64,000 nt of DNA from DASYPQ01 sp041488095 (GTDB lineage: Bacteria > Planctomycetota > UBA1135 > GCA-002686595): positions 1 to 64,000 of the forward strand of contig JBGPOP010000021.1 in NCBI GenBank assembly GCA_041488095.1, given 5' to 3'. Below are positions 8,714-15,956 of this stretch, piece after piece; within the stretch, counting starts at the first letter, position 1, and each line of letters starts with the position of its first letter. The notes below the pieces were generated by a model. It saw only the letters and a list, made by a program, of their open reading frames with translations, did no database searches and was not told the DNA's origin. A program made the position numbers and the translations under genes.

Positions 8714-10021
8714 ATGGAACCGACCCTTCTCCCCCGCCCTCGAGTCAGCGACTTCCGCCCGGTCCTTCCGGCCGGGTTCAAGGCCGCAGGCATCCACTGC
8801 GGGATCCGCAAGAAGGGCACGCGGCTCGATCTCGGATTGATCGTCGCCGACGCGGCCTTCCCCGCAGCGGCCGTGTACACGCAGAACCGGTTGACGGGCG
8901 CGCACGTGGGAGTGTGCAGGGAGAGCCTGGCGAAGAGCGGCGGCCGAGTGCGCGCGCTGCTCGTGAACTCGGGGAACGCGAACTGCTCGACGGGCGAGGA
9001 GGGTGTGCGGGACAACTTGCGGATCCGGGGCGCGTGCGCGGAGCTGGTCGGGTGCGCGCCGGACGAGGTGCTGTTCCTGTCGACCGGGGTGATCGGCGCG
9101 CGGCTGCCGGTGGAGAAGATCCTCGACAAGCTGCCGCAGCTCGTGGGTGCGGTGAGCGCGAACGGACTGGGCGAGTTTTCGCAGGCGATCATGACGACCG
9201 ACCTCGTGCCGAAGGTGCGGACGTTGTCGGTCGAGGATCGGAGCGGGCCGCCGTTCCGGGTGACCGGTGTGGCGAAGGGGAGCGGGATGATCCATCCGAA
9301 CCTGGCGACGATGTTCGGGTTCTTGCTGACGGATGCGCCGGCGCCGGGAATGGCGCTCGATGCTCCCGGATCGAAGGTGACGTGGGGAATCCGAGCCCCG
9401 GACGGCGCCCAGGCCGCCCTGGGCGCGCTCGCCGCGAGGAGCTTCAACCGCCTGACGGTCGATGGGGACACGAGCCCGAACGACACGGTGATCCTGTGGT
9501 GCTCCGGCGCGGCGCTGAGGGCGCCGAGCCTGCGTCCGACCGCGCCGTGGAATGGAGTGCAGAGCGAGCTGCTGGAGCGGTCTCTCCTCGAGGTCAGCCA
9601 GGAGCTGTGCCGCGCGATCGCCGCGGACGGCGAAGGCGCGACGCGGCTGGTGACGGTGCAGGTGCGGGGCGCGCCGACCGAGGTGGCGGCGGCGCAGGTG
9701 GCGCGGACGATCGCGACGAGCCCGCTCACGAAGACGGCGGTGCACGGGAGGGATCCGAATTGGGGGAGGATCCTCGCGGCGGCGGGGAGGGCGGGGGTGG
9801 AGTTCGATGTGGAGAAGGCGCGGGTGTGGATCGGGGATGCGGATGTGTATTCGGGGGGGAGGCCGCATCCGGAGAACGAGCCGATGGCGCATCTGCACTT
9901 GGTGCAGAATCATGAGGTGATCTTGGGGATCGATCTCGGGGCGGGGGGGGCGAGCGCGGAGGCGTGGACGTGCGACTTCTCGGCGGACTACGTGAGGATC
10001 AACGCGGACTATCGGTCGTGA
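8714..10021 (+). CDS. argJ: glutamate N-acetyltransferase / amino-acid acetyltransferase (ornithine acetyltransferase)
   Basis: Moves the acetyl group from N-acetylornithine to glutamate, closing the acetyl cycle. It can also acetylate glutamate from acetyl-CoA when bifunctional. The protein has 435 residues. The self-cleavage site is GMIHPNLATMFGF; Thr199 becomes the N-terminal nucleophile of the beta subunit. Its presence explains why no argA or argE is needed here. Thr-Gly dipeptide STGVIGA and HGRDPNWGRI near the end are typical. Near the 3' end (about 9770-9990) the codons become unusually G-rich. Last gene of the operon. Confidence 0.95.
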   Translation: MEPTLLPRPRVSDFRPVLPAGFKAAGIHCGIRKKGTRLDLGLIVADAAFPAAAVYTQNRLTGAHVGVCRESLAKSGGRVRALLVNSGNANCSTGEEGVRDNLRIRGACAELVGCAPDEVLFLSTGVIGARLPVEKILDKLPQLVGAVSANGLGEFSQAIMTTDLVPKVRTLSVEDRSGPPFRVTGVAKGSGMIHPNLATMFGFLLTDAPAPGMALDAPGSKVTWGIRAPDGAQAALGALAARSFNRLTVDGDTSPNDTVILWCSGAALRAPSLRPTAPWNGVQSELLERSLLEVSQELCRAIAADGEGATRLVTVQVRGAPTEVAAAQVARTIATSPLTKTAVHGRDPNWGRILAAAGRAGVEFDVEKARVWIGDADVYSGGRPHPENEPMAHLHLVQNHEVILGIDLGAGGASAEAWTCDFSADYVRINADYRS

Positions 10022-10118
10022 GCTTGGGTGCGGATGGAGAGGCACCGACATCCGCAACTCTCCAAGGACATCCGGGCCGATCGCGGGGCCTGCCGGACGG
10101 GGCAAGATCCAGCCCAAG

Positions 10119-10194
10119 ACGAACGTACCTCGGTTGATGGAGGGCGGCCTTCCCAAGCTAAGTGTCGTGGGTTCGATTCCCATCGCCCGCTCCA
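10119..10194 (+). tRNA. degenerate tRNA-Gly(CCC)-like sequence with encoded CCA
   Basis: The length is exactly that of a tRNA (73 nt plus CCA at 10192-10194). The 3' half is canonical: loop TTCCCAA with anticodon CCC (10152-10154), T-arm GTGGG TTCGATT CCCAT, acceptor 3' strand CGCCCGC and discriminator T. The D-stem CCTC/GAGG pairs perfectly. The 5' acceptor strand ACGAACG gives three A-C mismatches, the anticodon stem pairs at only two of five positions, and three positions usually conserved in the D-loop (14, 19, 21) are changed. It is either a decayed tRNA gene or a tRNA altered by insertion of a mobile element. It marks the start of the accessory region. Confidence 0.6.
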
Positions 10195-10223
10195 TCTAGG
10201 TCTTGTTGTGAGCCCGAGTTACG

Positions 10224-10264
10224 ACGACGGCCGTTTCGGAGTGTGAGTCGCGCGCGGCCGTTGT
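10224..10264. repeat. inverted repeat after the tRNA-like sequence
   Basis: ACGACGGCCG (10224-10233) and CGGCCGTTGT (10255-10264) are complementary except for one G-T pair, with 21 nt between them. There is no T-run after it, so it is not a standard terminator. Its place 30 nt after the tRNA-like sequence would fit an integrase arm or core-flanking site, but nothing else supports that. Confidence 0.35.
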
Positions 10265-10435
10265 GCCGTCAATGTGACACATCGCCGCGTCCGCTCCTGA
10301 CCGCAGGTGATTGAGAGGTTGTCCGCTAGCGAGTGGTATCTTCCCGACTCACAGTAGTTCTTGAGGCGAGGCCCGTTGACCGCGAGGACCGGGGATTCGC
10401 CTCAGTCCTCGGCTCGCACCCAAACGGGAGATCTC

Positions 10436-11296
10436 ATGAGGATCCTCACGTCCCGCGCTCTCACTGCCGCTACCTTCGTCGCGGCATCCTTCCTCCTGTC
10501 CGGCTCATCTGCCACACAAGGAGCGACCGCGGTTCCCGCGGCTCCCGGCTGCTGCTCTTCGACCGGACAGTCAACCGGATCGGCCGAGGAACTCGTGGCA
10601 TCTGCAACGGTTGGCCGATGCACAGGATCTCCAAACTGCACGGCCTGCTCGAACTGTAGCCGGTGCGCGTGGTGCAAGGCAGGCGGGACATGTGGCGTGT
10701 GCGCTCCCACCCGTCCCCCGCCGCGACCCGTTCCGGCACCTCCATCGACCCCAACCAGCACTGCTTCGCCGGTCCCGACAACCCCCAACAGTGCGGCGTC
10801 CGTCCCCGCGGCTGTTGAAGATGGCATCGCCGTCTACTTTTCTCCGAACGGACACTGCACGGACGCGATCGTCCAGGAGATCAACAAGGCGAAGCAGAGC
10901 ATCAAGGTACTCGCTTACCGCCTGACCTCTCCGCAGATCGATGCCTCACTTGTCAGCGCAAGGTCGCGCGGGGTTGCTGTGTCGGTCGTACTCGACGGAG
11001 CGCAGCAGACGCAGCACTACTCAGACGCGACGTTTTTCGCCAATCAGGGGGTGCCCGTCCTGATCGACGCATCGCATGCCATCGCGCACAACAAGGTGAT
11101 CGTCATCGACGACAGTGAGATCATCACGGGCATCTTCAACTTCACGGCTGCGGCGGAGACATCGAATGCCGAGAACCTCTTAGTAATTCAGAACAGGCCG
11201 GCACTTACGAAGGCGTACCTGAACGAGTTTCAGCAGCACGTCACACATTCCAAGCCCTACCAGTCACCCGGCGACGCGGAGGGCGGACAGAAATAG
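10436..11296 (+). CDS. secreted phospholipase D-family nuclease with a Cys-rich N-terminal module
   Basis: A 286-residue exported protein. Residues 1-30 form a signal peptide. Residues 62-89 carry eight cysteines, mostly in CxxC spacing. A Pro/Ser/Thr linker covers about 91-125. Residues 131-268 form a PLD domain of the single-HKD Nuc type: His218, Lys220 and Asp225 in AHNKVIVID, then GIFNFT and SNAENLLVI. Nuc-type members dimerise to make one active site and cut DNA or RNA without metal. The chosen ATG follows GGGAG at 10426-10430. A TTA codon in a GC-rich genome suggests acquisition. The following lipoprotein is 51 nt away, probably the same operon. Confidence 0.85.
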   Translation: MRILTSRALTAATFVAASFLLSGSSATQGATAVPAAPGCCSSTGQSTGSAEELVASATVGRCTGSPNCTACSNCSRCAWCKAGGTCGVCAPTRPPPRPVPAPPSTPTSTASPVPTTPNSAASVPAAVEDGIAVYFSPNGHCTDAIVQEINKAKQSIKVLAYRLTSPQIDASLVSARSRGVAVSVVLDGAQQTQHYSDATFFANQGVPVLIDASHAIAHNKVIVIDDSEIITGIFNFTAAAETSNAENLLVIQNRPALTKAYLNEFQQHVTHSKPYQSPGDAEGGQK

Positions 11297-11347
11297 AGAG
11301 CACTGCACCAGGTTGTCCTGCGCCCACCTCAGGAACGGAGCGTAAGG

Positions 11348-11608
11348 GTGTCGAAACTGCTCGGCTTCTTGATCGCGGTGTTCCTGCTGAGCTTCGCCGG
11401 GGCTGCGCTTTCGGGATGCGAGAGAAGGAGTACGGACGATCCTGGTCGGGCCGCATTCGTCGCCTCAACAGGACGAGAGCCGTTCCACCGTCCCAGTTGC
11501 CCTTGGACGGGAAAGATCGCGCCGCAGAACCTTGAGAGCTATGCGACGTACGACGCCGCGATCGCTGCAGGACACCGGCCCTGCAAGGTCTGCAACCCAA
11601 CACGCTAG
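11348..11608 (+). CDS. small lipoprotein with Ada-like metal-binding-type Cys module
   Basis: An 86-residue protein with a GTG start. Residues 1-23 form a lipoprotein signal ending in LSGC, so Cys24 should be lipidated. The mature part has the pattern FHRPSC (Cys51) ... KIAPQNLESYATYDAAIAAGHRPCKVC (Cys79, Cys82). This HxxxC ... RPCxxC pattern is common as an extra domain at the end of secreted nucleases and resembles the Ada zinc-binding fold. Here it is a free lipoprotein beside a nuclease gene. It may hold zinc and tether or assist the nuclease in the envelope; that is inference from position. Confidence 0.7.
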   Translation: MSKLLGFLIAVFLLSFAGAALSGCERRSTDDPGRAAFVASTGREPFHRPSCPWTGKIAPQNLESYATYDAAIAAGHRPCKVCNPTR

Positions 11609-11720
11609 GAATGCGAGCCTAGCGTGGGAGCGCGCCACCTCGCGGCCTTGAATGTCGCTGACGATTGCATCGTAAGCACCGGGAACAAGCTCAGTTCCCC
11701 ATGGAGGATCTGAGACGCAC

Positions 11721-14417
11721 CTACGGCTCGTTCCGCAACCCCAGCCACTCCCCAAGCAGGTTCGCCGGGGCCGCGAGGCAGAGGTAGCCGGTCGAGGCCA
11801 CACGGCCGCCATCCTGCGGGAAGCCGGGCACCGTGGCGACAAGCTGCACGACTCCGATCAGCGTGCCGTCCTTCAACGAGAACAGCGGCCCGCCACTCGA
11901 GCCCGAGGCGATGGAGATGTCCGCGGACAAGTAGATGGTCTTGTCCTTCTCCAGCCGCGGGTTGGAGACGATGCCGCTGGAAATGCCGCCGAGGTTTGTG
12001 CCGCCGATGTCCATGCCCGGGTTGCCGATGGCGACGATCGACTCGCCCTGCAGGCTGGGTTCGGAAGCGCGGAGGACGGCCCATTCGTCGTTCTCCAGTC
12101 CCTTGGCGTGCACCAGCGCCACGTCGTGCTCGGAGTTCACGAACAGGATCACGGCGTCGTATGTGCCCCCCCACTTCCCTGCGGGGAACTCAAGCCGCAG
12201 CGTAGGTCCCACCAGCACGTGCGCGCATGTCAGCACCAACCCCTTCTCTCCGATCAGCGTCCCCGTGCCGGTGGCGATGATCTCTGCGCCGTTGCCCGAA
12301 CTCGTCTGGCACACAAGATGCGCTAACACCGTCGACGCGTCTTCGGTCGTGAGCGGACCTTCGATCCTCGTTGGGTTCGCCTTCAACGGCACCTGCGGCG
12401 GCGGCGTGGTCAGCCGCTGCAGCGCGAGGCCTTGCGCCGCCGACTTCGCCCACATCGGCACTCCCAGTGACTCCGCGATCTCGGGCTGGATCCCCCACGG
12501 GTGGTAGATCCATCCCAGCGTGGCGCGCTCCTCCGGGCCGAGATCTGCCACCGGCTCCTTGGCGAGCCGTCCGAGCGGCTTGTTCATCGACTCCTTCACC
12601 TGCGCGACGACCTTCGCCAGATGTCCGAGCCCAGCGTCCGCGCTGACGTCGATGTCGAGGAAGTCTTCCTTGCGGTAGCTCTCAGTGCGATCCGAATACT
12701 TAGAGCCGACACGCACGAAGTCGCTGGCCACTGACTCATTCGAGTAGTTGATTGGCTCGCAGCCTGAGACCTCTACGCTGACCGAGGCGCTCCAGCCGAA
12801 GCGCACGTTGCCCTGACGGAAGCTGTAGGGCAAGTACACCGGCTGGGTGATCGTCGCCGGCGTCGAGTTGTACAGATCTACCAGCGAGTTGTGGTTGTTT
12901 ACCGCCATCGAGTAGGCCGTATAGGCCCAGTTGACGCTGTTGAGCGAGAACTGACTCGGAAAGAGGTTGTAGGAGGAAACTGCCGAGTTGTACGCGCTCT
13001 CCTTGCTGTTCACGTCCCACTTGGCGCTGTCGAGCTGCGACTTGAGCAGGCTCTTCGCGAGGTTAGGCACGTTCTCGAAGTGTGAGAAGTAGCTGGATGC
13101 TATGGTCTGAAGATTCGAAAAGTCCGCGATCAGTTCGGCGTCGCGGATCGTGACGGTCACATGCGGTAGCTCCCGGCCTTGCTCGAAAAGATCCAGCCTG
13201 CCCAGTGCCTTGACATCGCTCTGCAGGCCGATCTGGAACGCGCGCTCCACGAGATCGTGGACTTGGGGATCGACCTTGGGCTCGAGGTCGATTCTCAGCC
13301 GGTACACAGGCGCGGGCGACACCGCGCGCGTCGCTAAGGCCAGTCGTTCGACCGCGACCAGCTGCTCGTCGGCCGCCGGCAGGCCGTGCTCCTTCGCGCG
13401 GCCCAGGTGGATCAGCGCGAGCACCGAGGCGATGCCTTGCGGCGCGAGTCGGGCGGCCACGTGGACATGGGCGCGGGCGAGGGATGCCCTGCTGGTCTGG
13501 CCGTAGGATGCGACCGAGTTCCAGGCCTCGCCCACTGCCAGCTCGGCGTAGGTCACCTGCAGGGAATCGAGGATGCGGGGGAAGTCCTCGCGATGCCAGC
13601 GCGCGAACGCGCTCCACGCAGCAGAGATGCAGGGCAGCAGCCGCGACTTGGTCTCGTACATGCCGTCGTTGCCGAGCAGCGAACGCGCCTTGACGAGGGC
13701 CTTCACGGCGTCGTCGTTCAGGTGCACCTCCCCGTTCGCCTGCACCGTCGGAAGTGCCTGTACGAGATTCAGGACGGAGTCCAGCTCCTCCAGCTCGGTG
13801 CTCTGGATGCCGATGGAGAGCAGCTCCCGGTGCAGCGCATCATGATCTGCCTGCTGCAGGCGGCCCTGCCTCTTGGAGACGATGCCGCTCCATTCGGCGA
13901 CGATCGACTGGAACGCGCGTTCCTCGCATCTGCGCAGCGCCTCCGAATCGAGTATCCACGGTCGATCGGGAGCCAGCTCGGACAGGAATCGCCGGGCCTG
14001 GTAGACGGCTACGACGTCGTCGGCGAACACGGGTGTCCACTTCTGCTCGGCCTGCACGATCCTGGCGACGAGCCCGTCGCAGCGTTCGACGAGGGCGACC
14101 AGCGGCGCTGACCACGGACAGAACTCCTTGCGTTCCAGGGCTGTCTTTTGGGCGTCGCGCGTCGAGCGCTTCGCGATGAGGGAATCGACGAGCGACGCGG
14201 TGGACGTCTCGATGTCGGCGGTGAATCGCTCACGCAGCGTCAGGGCTCTAGCGTCGGCCTTTGGCGAGAGCGTCGCGCCCACCTTCTCCTCCTCCAGAAG
14301 GGCCCGCGCCTCCGCGTAGCGCGCCTCCTTGAGGTAGTTGGCCAGCTTCTGGTCCGCGCTCTTGCATGCACCGAGCAGGAACAGAACCGCGACCACCATG
14401 GCCGGTACGGGTCTCAT
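11721..14417 (-). CDS. large lipoprotein with C-terminal S1-family (trypsin-like) serine protease domain
   Basis: An 898-residue protein. The ATG at 14417 begins a lipoprotein signal (lipobox LLGAC near residue 18); 65 further in-frame codons upstream look non-coding. Residues 20 to about 690 match nothing I know: mostly helical, with a Tyr/Ser/Asn-rich stretch about 490-560. Residues about 700-898 form an S1 protease: His733 in TCAHV, Asp765 in EHDVAL, Ser841 in GSSGGPL, so the catalytic triad is complete. It runs opposite to its neighbours and stands alone. Likely a periplasmic or surface quality-control or regulatory protease anchored to a membrane. Confidence 0.8.
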   Translation of the reverse strand: MRPVPAMVVAVLFLLGACKSADQKLANYLKEARYAEARALLEEEKVGATLSPKADARALTLRERFTADIETSTASLVDSLIAKRSTRDAQKTALERKEFCPWSAPLVALVERCDGLVARIVQAEQKWTPVFADDVVAVYQARRFLSELAPDRPWILDSEALRRCEERAFQSIVAEWSGIVSKRQGRLQQADHDALHRELLSIGIQSTELEELDSVLNLVQALPTVQANGEVHLNDDAVKALVKARSLLGNDGMYETKSRLLPCISAAWSAFARWHREDFPRILDSLQVTYAELAVGEAWNSVASYGQTSRASLARAHVHVAARLAPQGIASVLALIHLGRAKEHGLPAADEQLVAVERLALATRAVSPAPVYRLRIDLEPKVDPQVHDLVERAFQIGLQSDVKALGRLDLFEQGRELPHVTVTIRDAELIADFSNLQTIASSYFSHFENVPNLAKSLLKSQLDSAKWDVNSKESAYNSAVSSYNLFPSQFSLNSVNWAYTAYSMAVNNHNSLVDLYNSTPATITQPVYLPYSFRQGNVRFGWSASVSVEVSGCEPINYSNESVASDFVRVGSKYSDRTESYRKEDFLDIDVSADAGLGHLAKVVAQVKESMNKPLGRLAKEPVADLGPEERATLGWIYHPWGIQPEIAESLGVPMWAKSAAQGLALQRLTTPPPQVPLKANPTRIEGPLTTEDASTVLAHLVCQTSSGNGAEIIATGTGTLIGEKGLVLTCAHVLVGPTLRLEFPAGKWGGTYDAVILFVNSEHDVALVHAKGLENDEWAVLRASEPSLQGESIVAIGNPGMDIGGTNLGGISSGIVSNPRLEKDKTIYLSADISIASGSSGGPLFSLKDGTLIGVVQLVATVPGFPQDGGRVASTGYLCLAAPANLLGEWLGLRNEP

Positions 14418-15368
14418 GGGAATTGCCCTGCCTACGGATGCTGCGGGCGGGGTCCGGACCACCCGGAACCCACGCCCCGACCATCCCTGACCCCAGTGCG
14501 TTCCGTAAACCCAGCGCACATCGCTGGCAGGCTCTTCAGCACTGCGCAAGAAGGTGCGTGAGGTCTCGATCGAGCCCTGAACGCGACCGGACACGACGTT
14601 TTCCACGGTCACCCCTCCAGCCTAGCGGATCCAGGATCGAGGACGGAGAGTTCGATGTTCTGCGGCGCGGGGCTTTGAAATGTCCAGTGCGGACCGAACA
14701 GCTTCGCATCCTCCCCCCCGCCTCGCGCGAGGGGTTGGTCTACCCCTGCCCTCTGCCTTGGGGGAGCCAACACTCCAGGATCCACGGCCCCCACTTGCGG
14801 CGGGACAGCCCGAACCGATCGTGAAGGAGTGGGATGGCAGAATGAACACTACAGGCGCCTCCGGCCTCGACCGCCGTGCATCCGTCGAGCGTCGTTCAGC
14901 TCGCGTCGCGGCGGGAGGCTCGGGCGGCACTTGTCTCAGCGGACGGCATGTCCGCCGAACAGAGACAGAAACAAAGCCGCGAGATGCTCCAGTTCGGCGA
15001 TCTCGCGCCGTTCGCGCCCCCTCTCCCAGCGAACGCGGAAGCTGTCGGCGATGGCCACCATGGGACGTGATCTTACCCCCCTACTGCCGCAGGAGGTGTT
15101 TAGGGAGGCCTAAGGCCGTCTGTACGTGGATGGCTCGAGGTCGCGCTTCCTGATTCCCCACACCTCGATTCGGGAGTGCCCAGCCGGACTCCTAGGACTC
15201 GTGCACGAACAAAGAGGATGGGCTCAAGCTGCCCAGCACTAGGCGTTCCCCCGTGCATTCAGTCACGCTTCCCCGCACCCATGGGCAATCGTCTCGGGCA
15301 CGATGAGCAATAGGCGGCCCGGATCTCCACGCTGGTTGTCGCGCTTCAATCGATTCATGGTGTTATTG
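14418..15368. other. gene-poor stretch with possible gene remnant
   Basis: About 950 bases with no gene I can support. Upstream of 14417 (minus strand) must lie the promoter of the protease gene. At about 14858-15070 (plus) one frame reads ...VVQLASRREARAALVS...SAEQRQKQSREMLQFG..., which has protein-like composition but no convincing start, ribosome binding site or known family; it may be the remains of a gene. The rest is open in several short frames only and looks non-coding. Base composition is less GC-rich than the core genome around it. Confidence 0.4.
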
Positions 15369-15417
15369 TGCCACACAAATACCCGGCGTCAAGGGCCTCG
15401 CCTAGATTTTTGTGGCA
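15369..15417. repeat. inverted repeat, probable operator of the RHH regulator
   Basis: TGCCACACAAAT (15369-15380) and ATTTTTGTGGCA (15406-15417) are inverted copies matching at 11 of 12 positions, 25 nt apart. The right arm contains the -35 box of the promoter for the small ribbon-helix-helix gene at 15451. A related half-site, ATTTCGTGGCA, lies at 15902-15912 ahead of the next operon. RHH proteins commonly bind such repeats and repress their own genes. Confidence 0.55.
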
Positions 15418-15441
15418 CGGGAAAGGCGCGGGTGCTAGAAT
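15412..15441 (+). promoter_or_regulatory. promoter of the RHH regulator gene
   Basis: GTGGCA (15412-15417) as -35 (4/6), an 18-bp spacer, TAGAAT (15436-15441) as -10 (5/6). Transcription would begin near 15448, almost at the GTG start codon at 15451, so the message may be leaderless. The same GTGGCA-N18-TAnnnT layout recurs at 15907-15936. Confidence 0.5.
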
Positions 15442-15450
15442 CTCGCCCCT

Positions 15451-15636
15451 GTGGTACAACCACTGCCGAGGGGCCGGCCGGCCAAGCCGGAAGGCGCGCG
15501 CCTCAGCCAGACACTACGGGTCCGGCTCCGGCCGGACGACAAGGAGCGGGTCGAGCGCGCAGCCGAGAGGGCCGGAAAGTCGGCCTCGGACTGGGCCAGG
15601 GAGTCCCTTCTGCGTTCTTTGAAGCGGTCCAGATAG
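15451..15636 (+). CDS. small ribbon-helix-helix DNA-binding protein
   Basis: A 61-residue basic protein with a GTG start. Residues about 18-58 (LSQTLRVRLRPDDKERVERAAERAGKSASDWARESLL, here split for length) show a beta strand, a helix, a turn and a second helix: the ribbon-helix-helix fold of Arc, CopG and MobC-like proteins and many antitoxins. Residues 7-15 (RGRPAKPEG) form a basic AT-hook-like tail. No toxin gene follows. Its own promoter overlaps an inverted repeat, so autoregulation is likely. Such genes are common on plasmids and integrative elements. Confidence 0.7.
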   Translation: MVQPLPRGRPAKPEGARLSQTLRVRLRPDDKERVERAAERAGKSASDWARESLLRSLKRSR

Positions 15637-15638
15637 GG

Positions 15639-15707
15639 TGGAGCGTTCGGGAATCGAGCCCGACGGGCCTGGGTCTAAAGTCCGGCACCGGCAAACCTGC
15701 ACGCCCC
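15639..15707 (-). tRNA. degenerate tRNA-like sequence
   Basis: Read on the minus strand, the acceptor stem GGGGCGT/ACGCTCC pairs over all seven positions (one G-T), and the T-stem TCGGG/CCCGA is perfect. The T-loop is CTCGATT, with C in place of the near-universal T54. The anticodon arm fits CCGGA CTTTAGA CCCAG, which has two A-C mismatches and would give anticodon UUA, able to read the UAA stop. The D-arm is too short to form normally. Total length is 69 nt. It is best seen as a decayed or unusual tRNA. It lies 2 nt after the RHH gene stop, on the other strand. Confidence 0.4.
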
Positions 15708-15714
15708 TTGAAGG

Positions 15715-15803
15715 AGCCCGGGGTCGGATTCGAACCGACGATGGCGGAAGTACCGCGTCGCCTTGCTGGGACGGTGCCTTCGACCTGACTCGGCCAACCG
15801 GGC
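15715..15803 (-). tRNA. degenerate class II (Ser-type) tRNA-like sequence
   Basis: On the minus strand this has a seven-position acceptor (GCCCGGT/CCCGGGC, last pair mismatched), a Ser-like D-arm GGCCGAG...GAAGGC, a proper long variable arm GCGG-TACTT-CCGC, and a canonical T-arm GTCGG TTCGAAT CCGAC. The anticodon loop reads CCAGCAA, with C instead of the invariant T33 and anticodon AGC. The anticodon stem has one C-A mismatch and one T-G pair. The 3' end is TCCT, not CCA. Only 7 nt separate it from the next tRNA-like sequence, as in a tRNA array. Confidence 0.5.
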
Positions 15804-15812
15804 ATGGGAAGG

Positions 15813-15842
15813 CCCTCGGGAGATCGCTCTCGGGGGTCTTTC
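15813..15842 (+). terminator. possible intrinsic terminator
   Basis: CCCTCGGGAG (15813-15822) pairs with CTCTCGGGGG (15827-15836) over ten positions, two of them G-T, around an ATCG loop. TCTTT follows (15837-15841). The T-run is weak, but position fits ending the transcript of the RHH gene before the next promoter. Confidence 0.45.
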
Positions 15843-15901
15843 CGCTTCTGCACGGGCGATATGATAGCCAAGCCTCGCTGGCAACGAACACAATTCCGAA
15901 C

Positions 15902-15936
15902 ATTTCGTGGCATAAGCCTCAGGCCGCGCCTATCTT
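15902..15936 (+). promoter_or_regulatory. promoter sharing the GTGGCA motif, ahead of the unknown two-gene operon
   Basis: ATTTC then GTGGCA (15907-15912), an 18-bp spacer and TATCTT (15931-15936). The same upstream A/T-rich tract, -35 sequence and spacer length occur in the RHH gene promoter 495 nt upstream. A strong GGAGG at 15947-15951 and the ATG at 15957 follow. The shared motif suggests common control, probably by the RHH protein. Confidence 0.5.
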
Positions 15937-15956
15937 GAGCCGGCACGGAGGTCAAC

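Noticed and set aside
7328..10021. Very long open frames shadowing argH-argJ and many other genes (also minus 43684-46650 and 34036-37764)
   Set aside because: High GC makes off-frame stops rare. Their translations are Arg/Pro/Ala-rich and lack any domain, while the other frame encodes known proteins. The true genes inside them (argJ, the GH113-like lipoprotein) start well inside.
10022..10070. Hairpin after argJ (GCGGATG 10030-10036 with CATCCGC 10049-10055) as a terminator or switch
   Set aside because: Stem is good and a competing GGAGAG/CTCTCC pairing exists, but there is no T-run and no gene follows to regulate. Left as unexplained.
14609..14930. Short open frames on both strands at 14.6-15.15 kb
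   Set aside because: Low-complexity Arg/Pro/Ser translations, no start signals, mutually overlapping; one possible remnant is noted separately.
15266..15358. 31-codon minus-strand frame starting ATG at 15358, divergent from the RHH gene
   Set aside because: It is near the inverted repeat, but has no ribosome binding site, no -10 at the right distance and no known motif.
15639..15803. C-to-U editing restoring the tRNA-like sequences
   Set aside because: Editing would mend C33, C54 and the A-C pairs, but not the short D-arm, nor the G-A and C-C mismatches and changed D-loop of the Gly-like sequence. Decay explains all of them with fewer assumptions.
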